Shown here one piece after another: positions 52,898 to 60,649 of a stretch of DNA of 64,000 nucleotides (position 1 is its first letter; each line of letters opens with the position of its first letter). The position numbers and the translations under genes were made by a program. The DNA comes from Aestuariivivens sediminis. GTDB lineage: Bacteria; Bacteroidota; Bacteroidia; Flavobacteriales; Flavobacteriaceae. The notes beneath the pieces are model-generated. The model worked only from the letters and a program-made list of their open reading frames with translations, was not told where the DNA came from and did not search any database. The stretch is taken from contig NZ_JAKMCP010000003.1 in the NCBI RefSeq assembly GCF_022662105.1, forward strand, positions 124,001-188,000, read 5' to 3'.

Positions 52898-53653
52898 ATG
52901 AAAACAACAAAATCTTTACTTTTAACTTTAATCTTATGCCTGTTTACCATTTATGGTTTTGCGCAAACCATGGCCGGTACTGCACACGACTTTTCTGATG
53001 AAACCTGGGCAGGTGGCGATGGTGATGGCAGCAATAGTGGCCGTACCTGTATTGTATGCCACATTGCGCACAACTCCTCAGCAACTATAAATGCTCCTCT
53101 TTGGAACAGAGCTGATCCGGCAGATATCGTTGTATCCAATTACACGCCTTACACATCAAACACATTCCAAGCCAATGATGGGACTTTCGTCAGTAGTGTC
53201 TGGTCTCAGGCAGCTTACGCTGATTATTTAGTAGACGATCCTGATAATCCTGGAACTGAAAGTGCTGTATGGATTCCAGACGGGTCTTCTGTACTGTGTT
53301 TATCTTGCCATGACGGTGTGGGTAATTTGGATGCTTTTGGTGGTGTTAATGAGAGTGGAACCTATGTAATAGCCACTGGTGGGGTAAAAATTGCCTCAGT
53401 AGCGCGAAGAAATGATGGAACCGGTGAACATCCTTATTCATTTACTTATTCAGACGCATTAGTCACTGCAGATACTGAAGGTGGTATAGCCGGATTAAAA
53501 TCACCGAGTACGCTTACCGGAACTGTTTTATTAGAAAGTGGTAAAATACAATGTACTACTTGTCATGATGTCCATAACAGTTATAGCAATGATTATTTAT
53601 TGACATTGGATAATGCCGGTAGTGCCTTATGTAGATCTTGTCATACAAAATAA
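52898..53653 (+). CDS. OmcE-like tetraheme cytochrome, candidate extracellular filament subunit
   Basis: The start was set at ATG 52898, which gives the signal peptide MKTTKSLLLTLILCLF...YGFAQ; the longer frame adds 11 residues. The protein then has 251 residues, about 230 mature. It has four heme motifs (CIVCH, CLSCH, CTTCH, CRSCH). The whole protein has exactly eight His: four in the motifs and four elsewhere (TAHDFS, HIAHNS, GEHPYS, HDVHNS). That is one distal ligand per heme. The order of blocks (HD-S, CxxCHxxH, LWNR, SVLCLSCHDG, HPYSFTY, QCTTCHDVHN, ALCRSCH-K) matches what I recall of Geobacter OmcE. In OmcE filaments one distal His comes from the next subunit. It is a single-gene unit with its own FNR-type promoter and terminator, as fits a high-copy structural protein. 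Confidence 0.88.
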   Translation: MKTTKSLLLTLILCLFTIYGFAQTMAGTAHDFSDETWAGGDGDGSNSGRTCIVCHIAHNSSATINAPLWNRADPADIVVSNYTPYTSNTFQANDGTFVSSVWSQAAYADYLVDDPDNPGTESAVWIPDGSSVLCLSCHDGVGNLDAFGGVNESGTYVIATGGVKIASVARRNDGTGEHPYSFTYSDALVTADTEGGIAGLKSPSTLTGTVLLESGKIQCTTCHDVHNSYSNDYLLTLDNAGSALCRSCHTK

Positions 53654-53670
53654 CAGGAAAGCACAACATA

Positions 53671-53700
53671 AAAAAAAGGCGAATGATTCGCCTTTTTTTT
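53671..53700 (+). terminator. Intrinsic terminator after the tetraheme cytochrome gene
   Basis: A 7-bp core stem (AGGCGAA 53677-53683, TTCGCCT 53687-53693) has a TGA loop, flanked by A6 and by T7 or more that can extend pairing. It lies 18 bp past the stop. The structure is strong in both directions. Confidence 0.93.
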
Positions 53701-53723
53701 ATGCGCTAACCCTTGTTAATACC

Positions 53724-53766
53724 TGACTTTTATCATCTTTTTTACACAGTATTCTAAGTACCTTTG
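53724..53766 (+). promoter_or_regulatory. FNR/CRP-type operator plus perfect -7 box of the second cytochrome operon
   Basis: TGACTTTTATCA (53724-53735) fits TGAY-N4-RTCA. TACCTTTG (53759-53766) is a perfect TAnnTTTG. The centre-to-box distance is again 29.5 bp. The leader before ATG 53829 is about 58 bases. Confidence 0.75.
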
Positions 53767-53828
53767 AATATATGTGTTTCCTTATTAATATGCTGATAAA
53801 CAAGACTTTAACATTTTTTAGATATCAT

Positions 53829-54899
53829 ATGAAAACAATAGCGCTACACAGTATTCTACTTTTTTTAATGGTTTCATTATTTATAAACTGCTCGCCTAAA
53901 TTGGCGCCAAACAGCAAAGCAGAAGCAGAGCCATTTAGAATGTTTTATCCCCGGCCACCGGATACTGCCAGACTTCAGTTTCTCACCAAATTTGACAGTA
54001 GTCTGGATTTTGGCAAAAAACGCTCCTCGTTTATGAGTAAGATTGTAGGTGAGGAAGCGCCCTTAAGTATTGGTAAGCCATATGGGGTTGAAATCAAAAA
54101 TAGTAAAATATTTGTCTGCGACCTTGCCGGCCGTATCGATGTCATTGATTTAGTTGCAGAAAATATTAGACATTTTACGCCCATGGGCCAAGGCAAACTT
54201 TTAGCCCCGGTAAACATGGCGATTGATGACCAGGATAACATGTTCATTGTAGACATTAGAGCTAAAGTCATCAAGACCTTTAATAAAAATGGCAGTTTTA
54301 CCGGGGCCATTGGTGGAGACGAATTAGTAAAACCCTCCGATGTTGACCTCATGAACAATAAATTATACGTATGCGACACAGACAACAACCGGATCAATAT
54401 TTATGATAAAAATAGTGGAGCGCATTTAAGCTACATCCCAAAAGCAGAACCAAAAACGGAAGAATGGCTTTTCAAACCAACCAATATTTGTGTGACCGAT
54501 AGCGAGATACATGTGTCAGACACCGGTGCCAATTGCGTTAAAACTTATACCCTTGATGGCCAATATGTACGAAAAACGGGTTCTTATGGCACTAAAGTAG
54601 GACAATTTGCAAGAACAAAAGGAATATCGGTCGATAAGGAAAACAACCTGTATGTGGTAGATGGGGCCTATCAGAATGTACAAATATTCAATGATAAGGG
54701 CGAAACCTTAATGGCTTTTGGGGCCATGAAAGGGTTGATAGGCGGCATGATCTTACCTACCTCCATTACTGTTGACTATGATAATATGGACTATTTTCTA
54801 AAATATGTAGACCCAAAATTTAACTTAAAATACATCATTTTGGTGGCCAACCAGTACGGCAATAAAATTAATATCTATGGCCGGATTGTGCCGAAATAA
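53829..54899 (+). CDS. NHL-repeat beta-propeller lipoprotein
   Basis: The start was set at ATG 53829, giving MKTIALHSILLFLMVSLFINC with a lipobox (FINC, Cys21); the longer frame adds 19 residues without signal character. The mature lipoprotein has about 336 residues. After a PRPPDTARLQFLTKF opening come NHL blades: PYGVEIKNSKIFVCDLAGRIDVID, PVNMAIDDQDNMFIVDIRAKVIKTF, PSDVDLMNNKLYVCDTDNNRINIYD, and ATKGISVDKENNLYVVDGAYQNVQIF-like. It is the second NHL protein of the cluster, but anchored by lipid, and heads the operon with the 9-heme lipoprotein, the beta-barrel and the 11-heme cytochrome. A role as outer-membrane scaffold for the conduit is inferred. Confidence 0.88.
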   Translation: MKTIALHSILLFLMVSLFINCSPKLAPNSKAEAEPFRMFYPRPPDTARLQFLTKFDSSLDFGKKRSSFMSKIVGEEAPLSIGKPYGVEIKNSKIFVCDLAGRIDVIDLVAENIRHFTPMGQGKLLAPVNMAIDDQDNMFIVDIRAKVIKTFNKNGSFTGAIGGDELVKPSDVDLMNNKLYVCDTDNNRINIYDKNSGAHLSYIPKAEPKTEEWLFKPTNICVTDSEIHVSDTGANCVKTYTLDGQYVRKTGSYGTKVGQFARTKGISVDKENNLYVVDGAYQNVQIFNDKGETLMAFGAMKGLIGGMILPTSITVDYDNMDYFLKYVDPKFNLKYIILVANQYGNKINIYGRIVPK

Positions 54900-54936
54900 A
54901 TTCAGGGGAAAGCTGTTTCATGAGCACCGCCTTTTT

Positions 54937-54948
54937 TGACCAACATCA
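54937..54948 (+). promoter_or_regulatory. Possible fifth FNR/CRP-type site
   Basis: TGACCAACATCA fits TGAY-N4-RTCA in the 84-bp gap before the 9-heme gene. No -7 box occurs at the 29.5-bp distance, and the site is only 35 bp from the ATG. It may repress, tune read-through, or be chance. It is kept at low confidence. Confidence 0.35.
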
Positions 54949-54983
54949 TGTAGAACAGGTTAGTAATTACATTAAGGAATGCA

Positions 54984-55808
54984 ATGTTCAATAATAAACA
55001 TACATATTTAGTTTTACTGCTACTCAATGTATTAGCCTGTTCACCTACAAGCACCTATAATATAAAATCCTTTTTTTTTGATGGTGTCCCACAACCACAA
55101 TTAAAAATAACGAATGAAGAAGTAACTGAGTTGGGCGGACCAGTTGCTGACAGTACCATACTGTTTAAAGTGTCTGATAATATTCATCCCCCCTATAAAG
55201 AGCGAGCCTGTGCAGAGTGTCATTCCAAGGCCTATATGGGCGTACCTAAAATGAAGCAGCCTCAGCTGTGTTACCAATGCCATGAGGATTTTAGGCAGCA
55301 GATTGGATTTTTGCATGGACCGGTGGCCTCAGGCAATTGTACCCAATGTCACCATCCGCATCAGTCTAAAATCGAAAAATTACTGATACGCAATGGTCAG
55401 GACCTGTGTTTAAAATGCCATATTAAAGATAAAATAGTTAATAACAGGGTGCACACCCATATTGAATCCAAAAACTGTATGGCCTGCCACAACCCCCATG
55501 GTGGTTCAGATATAAATTATTTGAACAAAAATTCATGCTTTAGCTGCCATGACGACTTTACAGCTCAGAATGTGCACATACATGGCCCGGTGGCCTCAAG
55601 AGAATGCTCCATGTGTCATGAGTCGCATAAATCGTCAGCACCAAAATTATTACGTGATCCGGGAAATCAACTGTGTTTAAATTGCCATGGCATGCAGGAC
55701 ATTTTTGCGACTGCCTATCATAGCCCATATGAAACATCCGCCTGTACGGAATGTCATGACCCGCACAGCAGTGATCGAAAATATTTTTTAACCCTTAACA
55801 CACCATGA
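54984..55808 (+). CDS. Nonaheme c-type cytochrome lipoprotein
   Basis: The product has 274 residues. The signal ends in a lipobox (LNVLAC, Cys19). Nine CxxCH motifs follow (CAECH, CYQCH, CTQCH, CLKCH, CMACH, CFSCH, CSMCH, CLNCH, CTECH). Most are arranged as the doubled CxxCH module with repeating GPVASGNCTQCHHPHQS-like turns. Additional His in HGPVAS, HPHQS, HNPHGG, HESHKS and HDPHSS can serve as distal ligands. About one heme per 28 residues gives a very dense wire. As an outer-membrane lipoprotein next to a beta-barrel gene (ATGA overlap 55805-55808) it is a good candidate for the cytochrome that plugs or caps the barrel, as in porin-cytochrome conduits. The orientation (periplasmic or surface) is not decided. 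Confidence 0.93.
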   Translation: MFNNKHTYLVLLLLNVLACSPTSTYNIKSFFFDGVPQPQLKITNEEVTELGGPVADSTILFKVSDNIHPPYKERACAECHSKAYMGVPKMKQPQLCYQCHEDFRQQIGFLHGPVASGNCTQCHHPHQSKIEKLLIRNGQDLCLKCHIKDKIVNNRVHTHIESKNCMACHNPHGGSDINYLNKNSCFSCHDDFTAQNVHIHGPVASRECSMCHESHKSSAPKLLRDPGNQLCLNCHGMQDIFATAYHSPYETSACTECHDPHSSDRKYFLTLNTP

Positions 55809-57778
55809 TTATGGACCTCTTTAAAGTTATTATGGTGTTTTTAACAGCAATGGCGTTTAGGGGATATGCTCAATCAGCTGGCGGATATAAGATTACGCCA
55901 TGGCGCTTATTGGAATTCTCGGGGAACGTAGGCGTGCAAGGCATGCTATCTTCTGTTAAATATCAAAATGATACGACCTTGTTAAATCAATTGGACCGAT
56001 CTCATTTTACCGGTATTGCCAAATTCAACAGCAAATCGTACGTGATGCATCCCAATTTATTGGTTCTGGATATCAACGCCAGCTATAACCCGGTGTTCAG
56101 TAATTTTGCTGCCTTAGGCCTACCGGACTTTGCCACCGAAATCATTCAGAAACAACTTTTTTTATCCTCAGAAATTCTAAAAGAACAGCCACTGAGTTTC
56201 AGGACCAGAATCAATTTATCAGAATCCACTGTAAATGTCGATAACATTGAAAGCTACGACAGAATCAACAAAAATTATGGCGCCTCGGCCTTATATAGGA
56301 ACCGAGTATTAGGCGCTGTAATGCTAAATTATGACGCCAGAAAGTCTTTTTTAAAGAATTCCAGCATCGGACGTCGGCTGGATCAATCGGGTGATATTCT
56401 ACAATTGAATGTATCCAAAGGAATTAATTCTCGTTTTTATACCAATTTACATGCAGTACACAGGACTGACAATACTGATGCTGCCGCACTCAATAAGGTG
56501 AGTTCAACAACAGATCGTGTTTCCCTAAATACAAATTATAAATTTTCAAAAGGATATAAAAATCGATTTAATTCCAATATAGATTATTTTAAACGGAGCC
56601 GGTATGCTTCCAGCGAAAGGCTGTCTTTTCTAAACCGATTGGATTTGAAATTGTCTGATAGAATGAGATGGTCAAATACCGCTAACTATGGCATTAATGG
56701 CTTTAAAAATGGAAATATTAAAACGTTAACATTTAATAGTTTTTTTACGCATACCTTATACCAAAGCCTAACCTCTACTGCAAATGTGGGGTACACCAAC
56801 ACAAAAAGTAACTTTATAAAGCAAACCAATTATAATTTTGCTATCGGTAACAGATATACCAAAAATATTCCGTTCAACGGTAAATTAAGGATCCACCATA
56901 CGTACAGTAAAAGAATAAACAACACTAACGGTTTATCCACCATTTTTGAAGAAAACAATAAGGAATACAGACTTTCAGATAATGATGTGGTCTTACTTGG
57001 CCATTCCAATATTGCCAGAAATACGATTGTTGTACGAAATGATACCGGTACCTTGATCTATGAAGAGAACATAGATTATGTGTTATACGAAATCGGCAAT
57101 TTTATTGAGATTCAACGCTTACCAGGAGGTTTGATTGAAAACAATACTACGGTTTTAATCAGCTATACGGCAAATCAAAACGGCGATTACACAATAAACT
57201 CAAATACGAACAGCTTTACAGCAGGTGTCACTTTATTCAAGGACATTATACATTTTAACTATTTTTTTAACAACCAAACCTTTAAGAATACCTCACTTAT
57301 TATCTACGAGTCTGAAAATTATTATAAGAGCATGGGTTATGAAGGCAGCATTACCTATGATTTTTTTCAAGGCAGTTTGAGATATCAAAAATACATTAGC
57401 GACTTAGTACCTTACAGCCTGTTATCTTATAACATTAACCTTCGTGGCAATTTAAGGCAGAATATAATTTATAATCTCAACTATAATGGAAATGGCTATA
57501 GTTTGATTCAAGAAGCAGGCAGAAATGAACACAGAGAACGTTTAACGGGTATGCTGGCCTATGCCTTTAACACAAAACATAAAATAAATTTTACAATTGC
57601 CTATAATAAACGAAAAGTGAATGAAACGAAACGAAAATGGTTAAGCGGACAAGTTTCCTATAGAGCTAGAATTGGTCAATTATCTTTTATGACCAATGTT
57701 AATTTTTTTAACAGTCACACGGCATTTTATAAGGCTAATTTTATTGGAGGTCAAATCTCCATATTTAGAAATTTTTAA
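55805..57778 (+). CDS. Outer-membrane beta-barrel protein of the cytochrome operon (porin-like)
   Basis: The product has 657 residues with a signal peptide (MAFRGYAQ). From there to the end it alternates polar and hydrophobic residues in strands of 9-12, with aromatic girdles and short turns (LLVLDINASYNP, SRFYTNLHAVHRT, LRIHHTYSKRINN, INFTIAYNKRKV, LSFMTNVNFFNS). It ends in ISIFRNF, a terminal Phe as in BAM substrates. Residues about 355-445 look like a separate soluble insert (LLGHSNIARNTIVVRND). I do not recognise the family. It is similar in size and place to the MtrB/PCC-type porins that sheath multiheme cytochromes, and translation is coupled to the 9-heme lipoprotein. A conduit role is inferred. 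Confidence 0.72.
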   Translation: MIMDLFKVIMVFLTAMAFRGYAQSAGGYKITPWRLLEFSGNVGVQGMLSSVKYQNDTTLLNQLDRSHFTGIAKFNSKSYVMHPNLLVLDINASYNPVFSNFAALGLPDFATEIIQKQLFLSSEILKEQPLSFRTRINLSESTVNVDNIESYDRINKNYGASALYRNRVLGAVMLNYDARKSFLKNSSIGRRLDQSGDILQLNVSKGINSRFYTNLHAVHRTDNTDAAALNKVSSTTDRVSLNTNYKFSKGYKNRFNSNIDYFKRSRYASSERLSFLNRLDLKLSDRMRWSNTANYGINGFKNGNIKTLTFNSFFTHTLYQSLTSTANVGYTNTKSNFIKQTNYNFAIGNRYTKNIPFNGKLRIHHTYSKRINNTNGLSTIFEENNKEYRLSDNDVVLLGHSNIARNTIVVRNDTGTLIYEENIDYVLYEIGNFIEIQRLPGGLIENNTTVLISYTANQNGDYTINSNTNSFTAGVTLFKDIIHFNYFFNNQTFKNTSLIIYESENYYKSMGYEGSITYDFFQGSLRYQKYISDLVPYSLLSYNINLRGNLRQNIIYNLNYNGNGYSLIQEAGRNEHRERLTGMLAYAFNTKHKINFTIAYNKRKVNETKRKWLSGQVSYRARIGQLSFMTNVNFFNSHTAFYKANFIGGQISIFRNF

Positions 57779-57805
57779 ATCCATCTTAAAGTAAAACTAT
57801 ATATT

Positions 57806-58900
57806 ATGAAACCTATAACAAGAATTAACGGCCAACATTGGATTGCAAATGTATTAAAAAGATATGTTTTCATTGCTTTTTTAATGATTTTCAGTATGGT
57901 TTTAAATGCTCAAAACAGCAAAATAAACACCTGTACAACAGAATGTCACCAACGTACGGTCAGAAAAGACATCCTTCATGGTCCGACGGCTACCGATTGT
58001 ACCATATGCCATGAGCCCAATGGTAAGGAGCACCCCATAGAAGACGTATCGGCCTTTACCTATTTTGCCAAAGGGGCCGAACTGTGTTACTCCTGCCATA
58101 CCGAACTTAAGGAAGAGCACAGCTTAAAATATGTTCACAAACCTACCAAAAATGGGGAATGTACCGAATGCCATGAAGTTCATAGCTCCAACGACCCAAA
58201 ATTGGTATTTACCCAGGCCCCGGATCTGTGCTTTTTCTGCCACAGCGAATTTGATGATGACCGCGAGACTGCAGTATCTGTACATACCGCCTCCTATACC
58301 GGCGAGGCCTGTTTACAGTGCCATAATCCTCATGCCTCGACCCAAAGACGGCTATTGGTTGACAATAACCGAAAATTGTGCCTTAGCTGCCATAATAAAA
58401 GTATTAAAAAGGAGAATGGTACTACCCTGGCCAATATCGAAAAGCACTTAAAGGAAAGTACCCATGAGCACGGAGCCCTGGGCAAGACCTGTACCGGTTG
58501 TCACAGTCCCCATTTTTCAGAAATAGAACTGCTCTTAAAAGAAAGTTTTACACTGGGTAATTATGTTGAGGGCATCGAAGATAATTTCGCTTTATGTTTT
58601 CAATGCCATGACACGGACCTGTTGAACGTGGAGACCACTACTATTGGAACTGAATTCAGAAATGGGGATCGTAATTTACATTACGTGCATGTCAACAAGG
58701 TAAAAGGACGTAATTGTACCAATTGCCATGATGTTCATGGTGCCAAGAACAAGAAACTTATTGCTGCAACAGTTAAGTTTGGCCGTTGGGATATGCCTTT
58801 AAATTATATCCCAAACAACAATGGCGGCACCTGCGCGACGGGATGCCATGAAGAACGCGGGTATTCCCGAGTTGGCAGCAACACAACCAATGATGACTAG
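57806..58900 (+). CDS. Multiheme (11-heme) c-type cytochrome
   Basis: The product has 364 residues. The signal peptide is internal to a longer N-terminus (YVFIAFLMIFSMVLNAQ, about 19-36). Heme motifs number nine CxxCH (CTICH, CYSCH, CTECH, CFFCH, CLQCH, CLSCH, CTGCH, CFQCH, CTNCH) and two CxxxCH, one at each end (CTTECH near residue 43, CATGCH near 349). Doubled CxxCH modules with HEVHSS, HNPHAS, HSPHFS and HDVHGA supply distal His. The CxxxCH motifs are unusual; heme attachment there needs experimental proof. The gene lies 28 bp after the beta-barrel gene. It may be the periplasmic or surface partner of the barrel. Confidence 0.92.
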   Translation: MKPITRINGQHWIANVLKRYVFIAFLMIFSMVLNAQNSKINTCTTECHQRTVRKDILHGPTATDCTICHEPNGKEHPIEDVSAFTYFAKGAELCYSCHTELKEEHSLKYVHKPTKNGECTECHEVHSSNDPKLVFTQAPDLCFFCHSEFDDDRETAVSVHTASYTGEACLQCHNPHASTQRRLLVDNNRKLCLSCHNKSIKKENGTTLANIEKHLKESTHEHGALGKTCTGCHSPHFSEIELLLKESFTLGNYVEGIEDNFALCFQCHDTDLLNVETTTIGTEFRNGDRNLHYVHVNKVKGRNCTNCHDVHGAKNKKLIAATVKFGRWDMPLNYIPNNNGGTCATGCHEERGYSRVGSNTTNDD

Positions 58901-58903
58901 TGA

Positions 58904-60628
58904 ATGAAAATAATTGTAAAAAATCCTATGAAACAACGAGGACATCTTACATACCGTAATGTTTTAAACGTTTTCCCTGTTATTATTTCGGTCATTGCCC
59001 TTATCCTATATTACCCTTCCTTATTTGGAAAATTTGTAATTGATGATGGTTCCTATTTCGATGATACGGTTTTAACCCACTTAAACCTGACGGATATCAA
59101 AGCTGTTTTTAGAGAATCCACCAACAGATGGGGTGAATTGTTACCCTTACGGGATTATTTGTATGTTATAGAATACAATGTATTTGCCGAATGGACCACA
59201 GGGTATCATATTATAAGTTTAATGTTATTTTTAGCTTCGGGATTTTTGGTCTATTACTGGACCAGAGTACTCTTTGAAAACCATGCATTTAAAGATCATA
59301 CTGCTGCAAATAAGAATTGGCTCGTAAAAGTATCTGCCTGTATCCTCATGAGCTTCTTTTTATTAAATCCCATGTATGTGGAATCTGTCGCCTATATCTC
59401 AGGTCAAAAAGATATTTTATCGCTATTTCTGATCGTGGCTTCTTTTTTCTTTTTATATAAAATCGGAAGAAAATCTACTCAAAACGTAGTTTGGTTGTTT
59501 TTGTTTGGGGTACTCCTCCACTATTTAGCCGTTTTATCGAAACTCATCGCTTTAGCCAGCATTATTTTTATTCCTTTTTTATGGCTGATAACAAGCAATA
59601 AAAAATCTAGAGATATCTTAAAATTAGTTGGATTTTGGTTACTTGCCAATATTCCCGTTTTTATTTGGATCCAATATGTTTTCGCACAACCCAAGTTAAC
59701 CGATATCATGATATCTACCTCAGTATACGAGAGAACTCTAAGGGCAATAAACATACTGGGCCATCACCTAAGCAGAATTGCCTGGCCCAATGAACTCAGT
59801 TTTGGTTACATTTTTTTATGGCGCAAGGAATATAATTTTCATTGGTATACTAATTTTGACCTCTTTACGGTCATTGGTCTGGTTTTCATTCTGGTCTTGA
59901 TGGTCCTGTTTTTTAGATATCGTAATTCATTGATCACCTTGGGTATGCTGTTATTTATAATTTACCTGTTGCCCGTGCTATCGATTTTTCCGGATATGCC
60001 CAATGAAAAGATCTATGATCGCTATTTGGCCATACCGCTATTAGGCATATTCTTAATGGTATTGAGCCTTATGCAACTCATCTCTAGGTTGTGGCCTAAA
60101 TCCAAAGTTGCACTGGCAGGCTTTGTCGTGTTTCTCTGGGTGTCCTGGTCTGTAATGACCGTTAATTATATTCCCACATTTAAAAGTGACCTGGCTGTAA
60201 GAGAAAACAGGTATAGATTAAATCCAAACAATGATTTTAACATCATGAATTATGTGAAGTTGTTGATAAGTGCTAAAAAGTTTGCACAGGCAGAATTTAT
60301 AATTGAAAATATTGATACCAATGCAAATTTATCTGAATGCATTGTGGAATATTTATTAGGATTGAGTTATATGGATCAAAATAAAGTGGACCAGGCGGAA
60401 AAGCTATTATATTCTTCTTCAATTAAAGCGTCCAAGACACATGATTATCCGGACGCCAACTATTTATTGGCGGTAATTTACTTAAATAAAGGAAAGGTTG
60501 CATTGGCAGAAGCACTTTTGAAAGAACAATTGGCCCACCCCTACAAACCCTTATATCAAACTATACGAATTGAAAAATTATTGAAAGAAATACATGACAA
60601 TAAAAAGAAATTAGAAAAATCGGACTAA
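58904..60628 (+). CDS. TMTC-like membrane glycosyltransferase with C-terminal TPR repeats
   Basis: The product has 574 residues with about ten hydrophobic segments up to residue 430, then TPR-like helical repeats to the end (ECIVEYLLGLSYMDQNKVDQAEKLL, DANYLLAVIYLNKGKVALAEALL). The opening LYYPSLFGKFVIDDGSYF carries the DD of GT-C enzymes. NPMYVESVAYISGQKDILSL (about 153-172) is the well-known block of the TMTC/DUF1736 O-mannosyltransferase-like family. Such enzymes transfer a lipid-linked sugar to proteins outside the inner membrane. It starts 3 bp after the 11-heme gene and so belongs to the cytochrome operon. Glycosylation of the cytochromes or the barrel is a reasonable but untested inference. 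A second start at 58928 is possible. Confidence 0.82.
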   Translation: MKIIVKNPMKQRGHLTYRNVLNVFPVIISVIALILYYPSLFGKFVIDDGSYFDDTVLTHLNLTDIKAVFRESTNRWGELLPLRDYLYVIEYNVFAEWTTGYHIISLMLFLASGFLVYYWTRVLFENHAFKDHTAANKNWLVKVSACILMSFFLLNPMYVESVAYISGQKDILSLFLIVASFFFLYKIGRKSTQNVVWLFLFGVLLHYLAVLSKLIALASIIFIPFLWLITSNKKSRDILKLVGFWLLANIPVFIWIQYVFAQPKLTDIMISTSVYERTLRAINILGHHLSRIAWPNELSFGYIFLWRKEYNFHWYTNFDLFTVIGLVFILVLMVLFFRYRNSLITLGMLLFIIYLLPVLSIFPDMPNEKIYDRYLAIPLLGIFLMVLSLMQLISRLWPKSKVALAGFVVFLWVSWSVMTVNYIPTFKSDLAVRENRYRLNPNNDFNIMNYVKLLISAKKFAQAEFIIENIDTNANLSECIVEYLLGLSYMDQNKVDQAEKLLYSSSIKASKTHDYPDANYLLAVIYLNKGKVALAEALLKEQLAHPYKPLYQTIRIEKLLKEIHDNKKKLEKSD

Positions 60629-60649
60629 CAAAAAAGACCTATTGGTTCA

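Noticed and set aside
54937-54948. Fifth FNR-type site as a full class II promoter
   Set aside because: No TAnnTTTG-like box at 29.5 bp and the start codon is only 35 bp away; kept only as a possible site.
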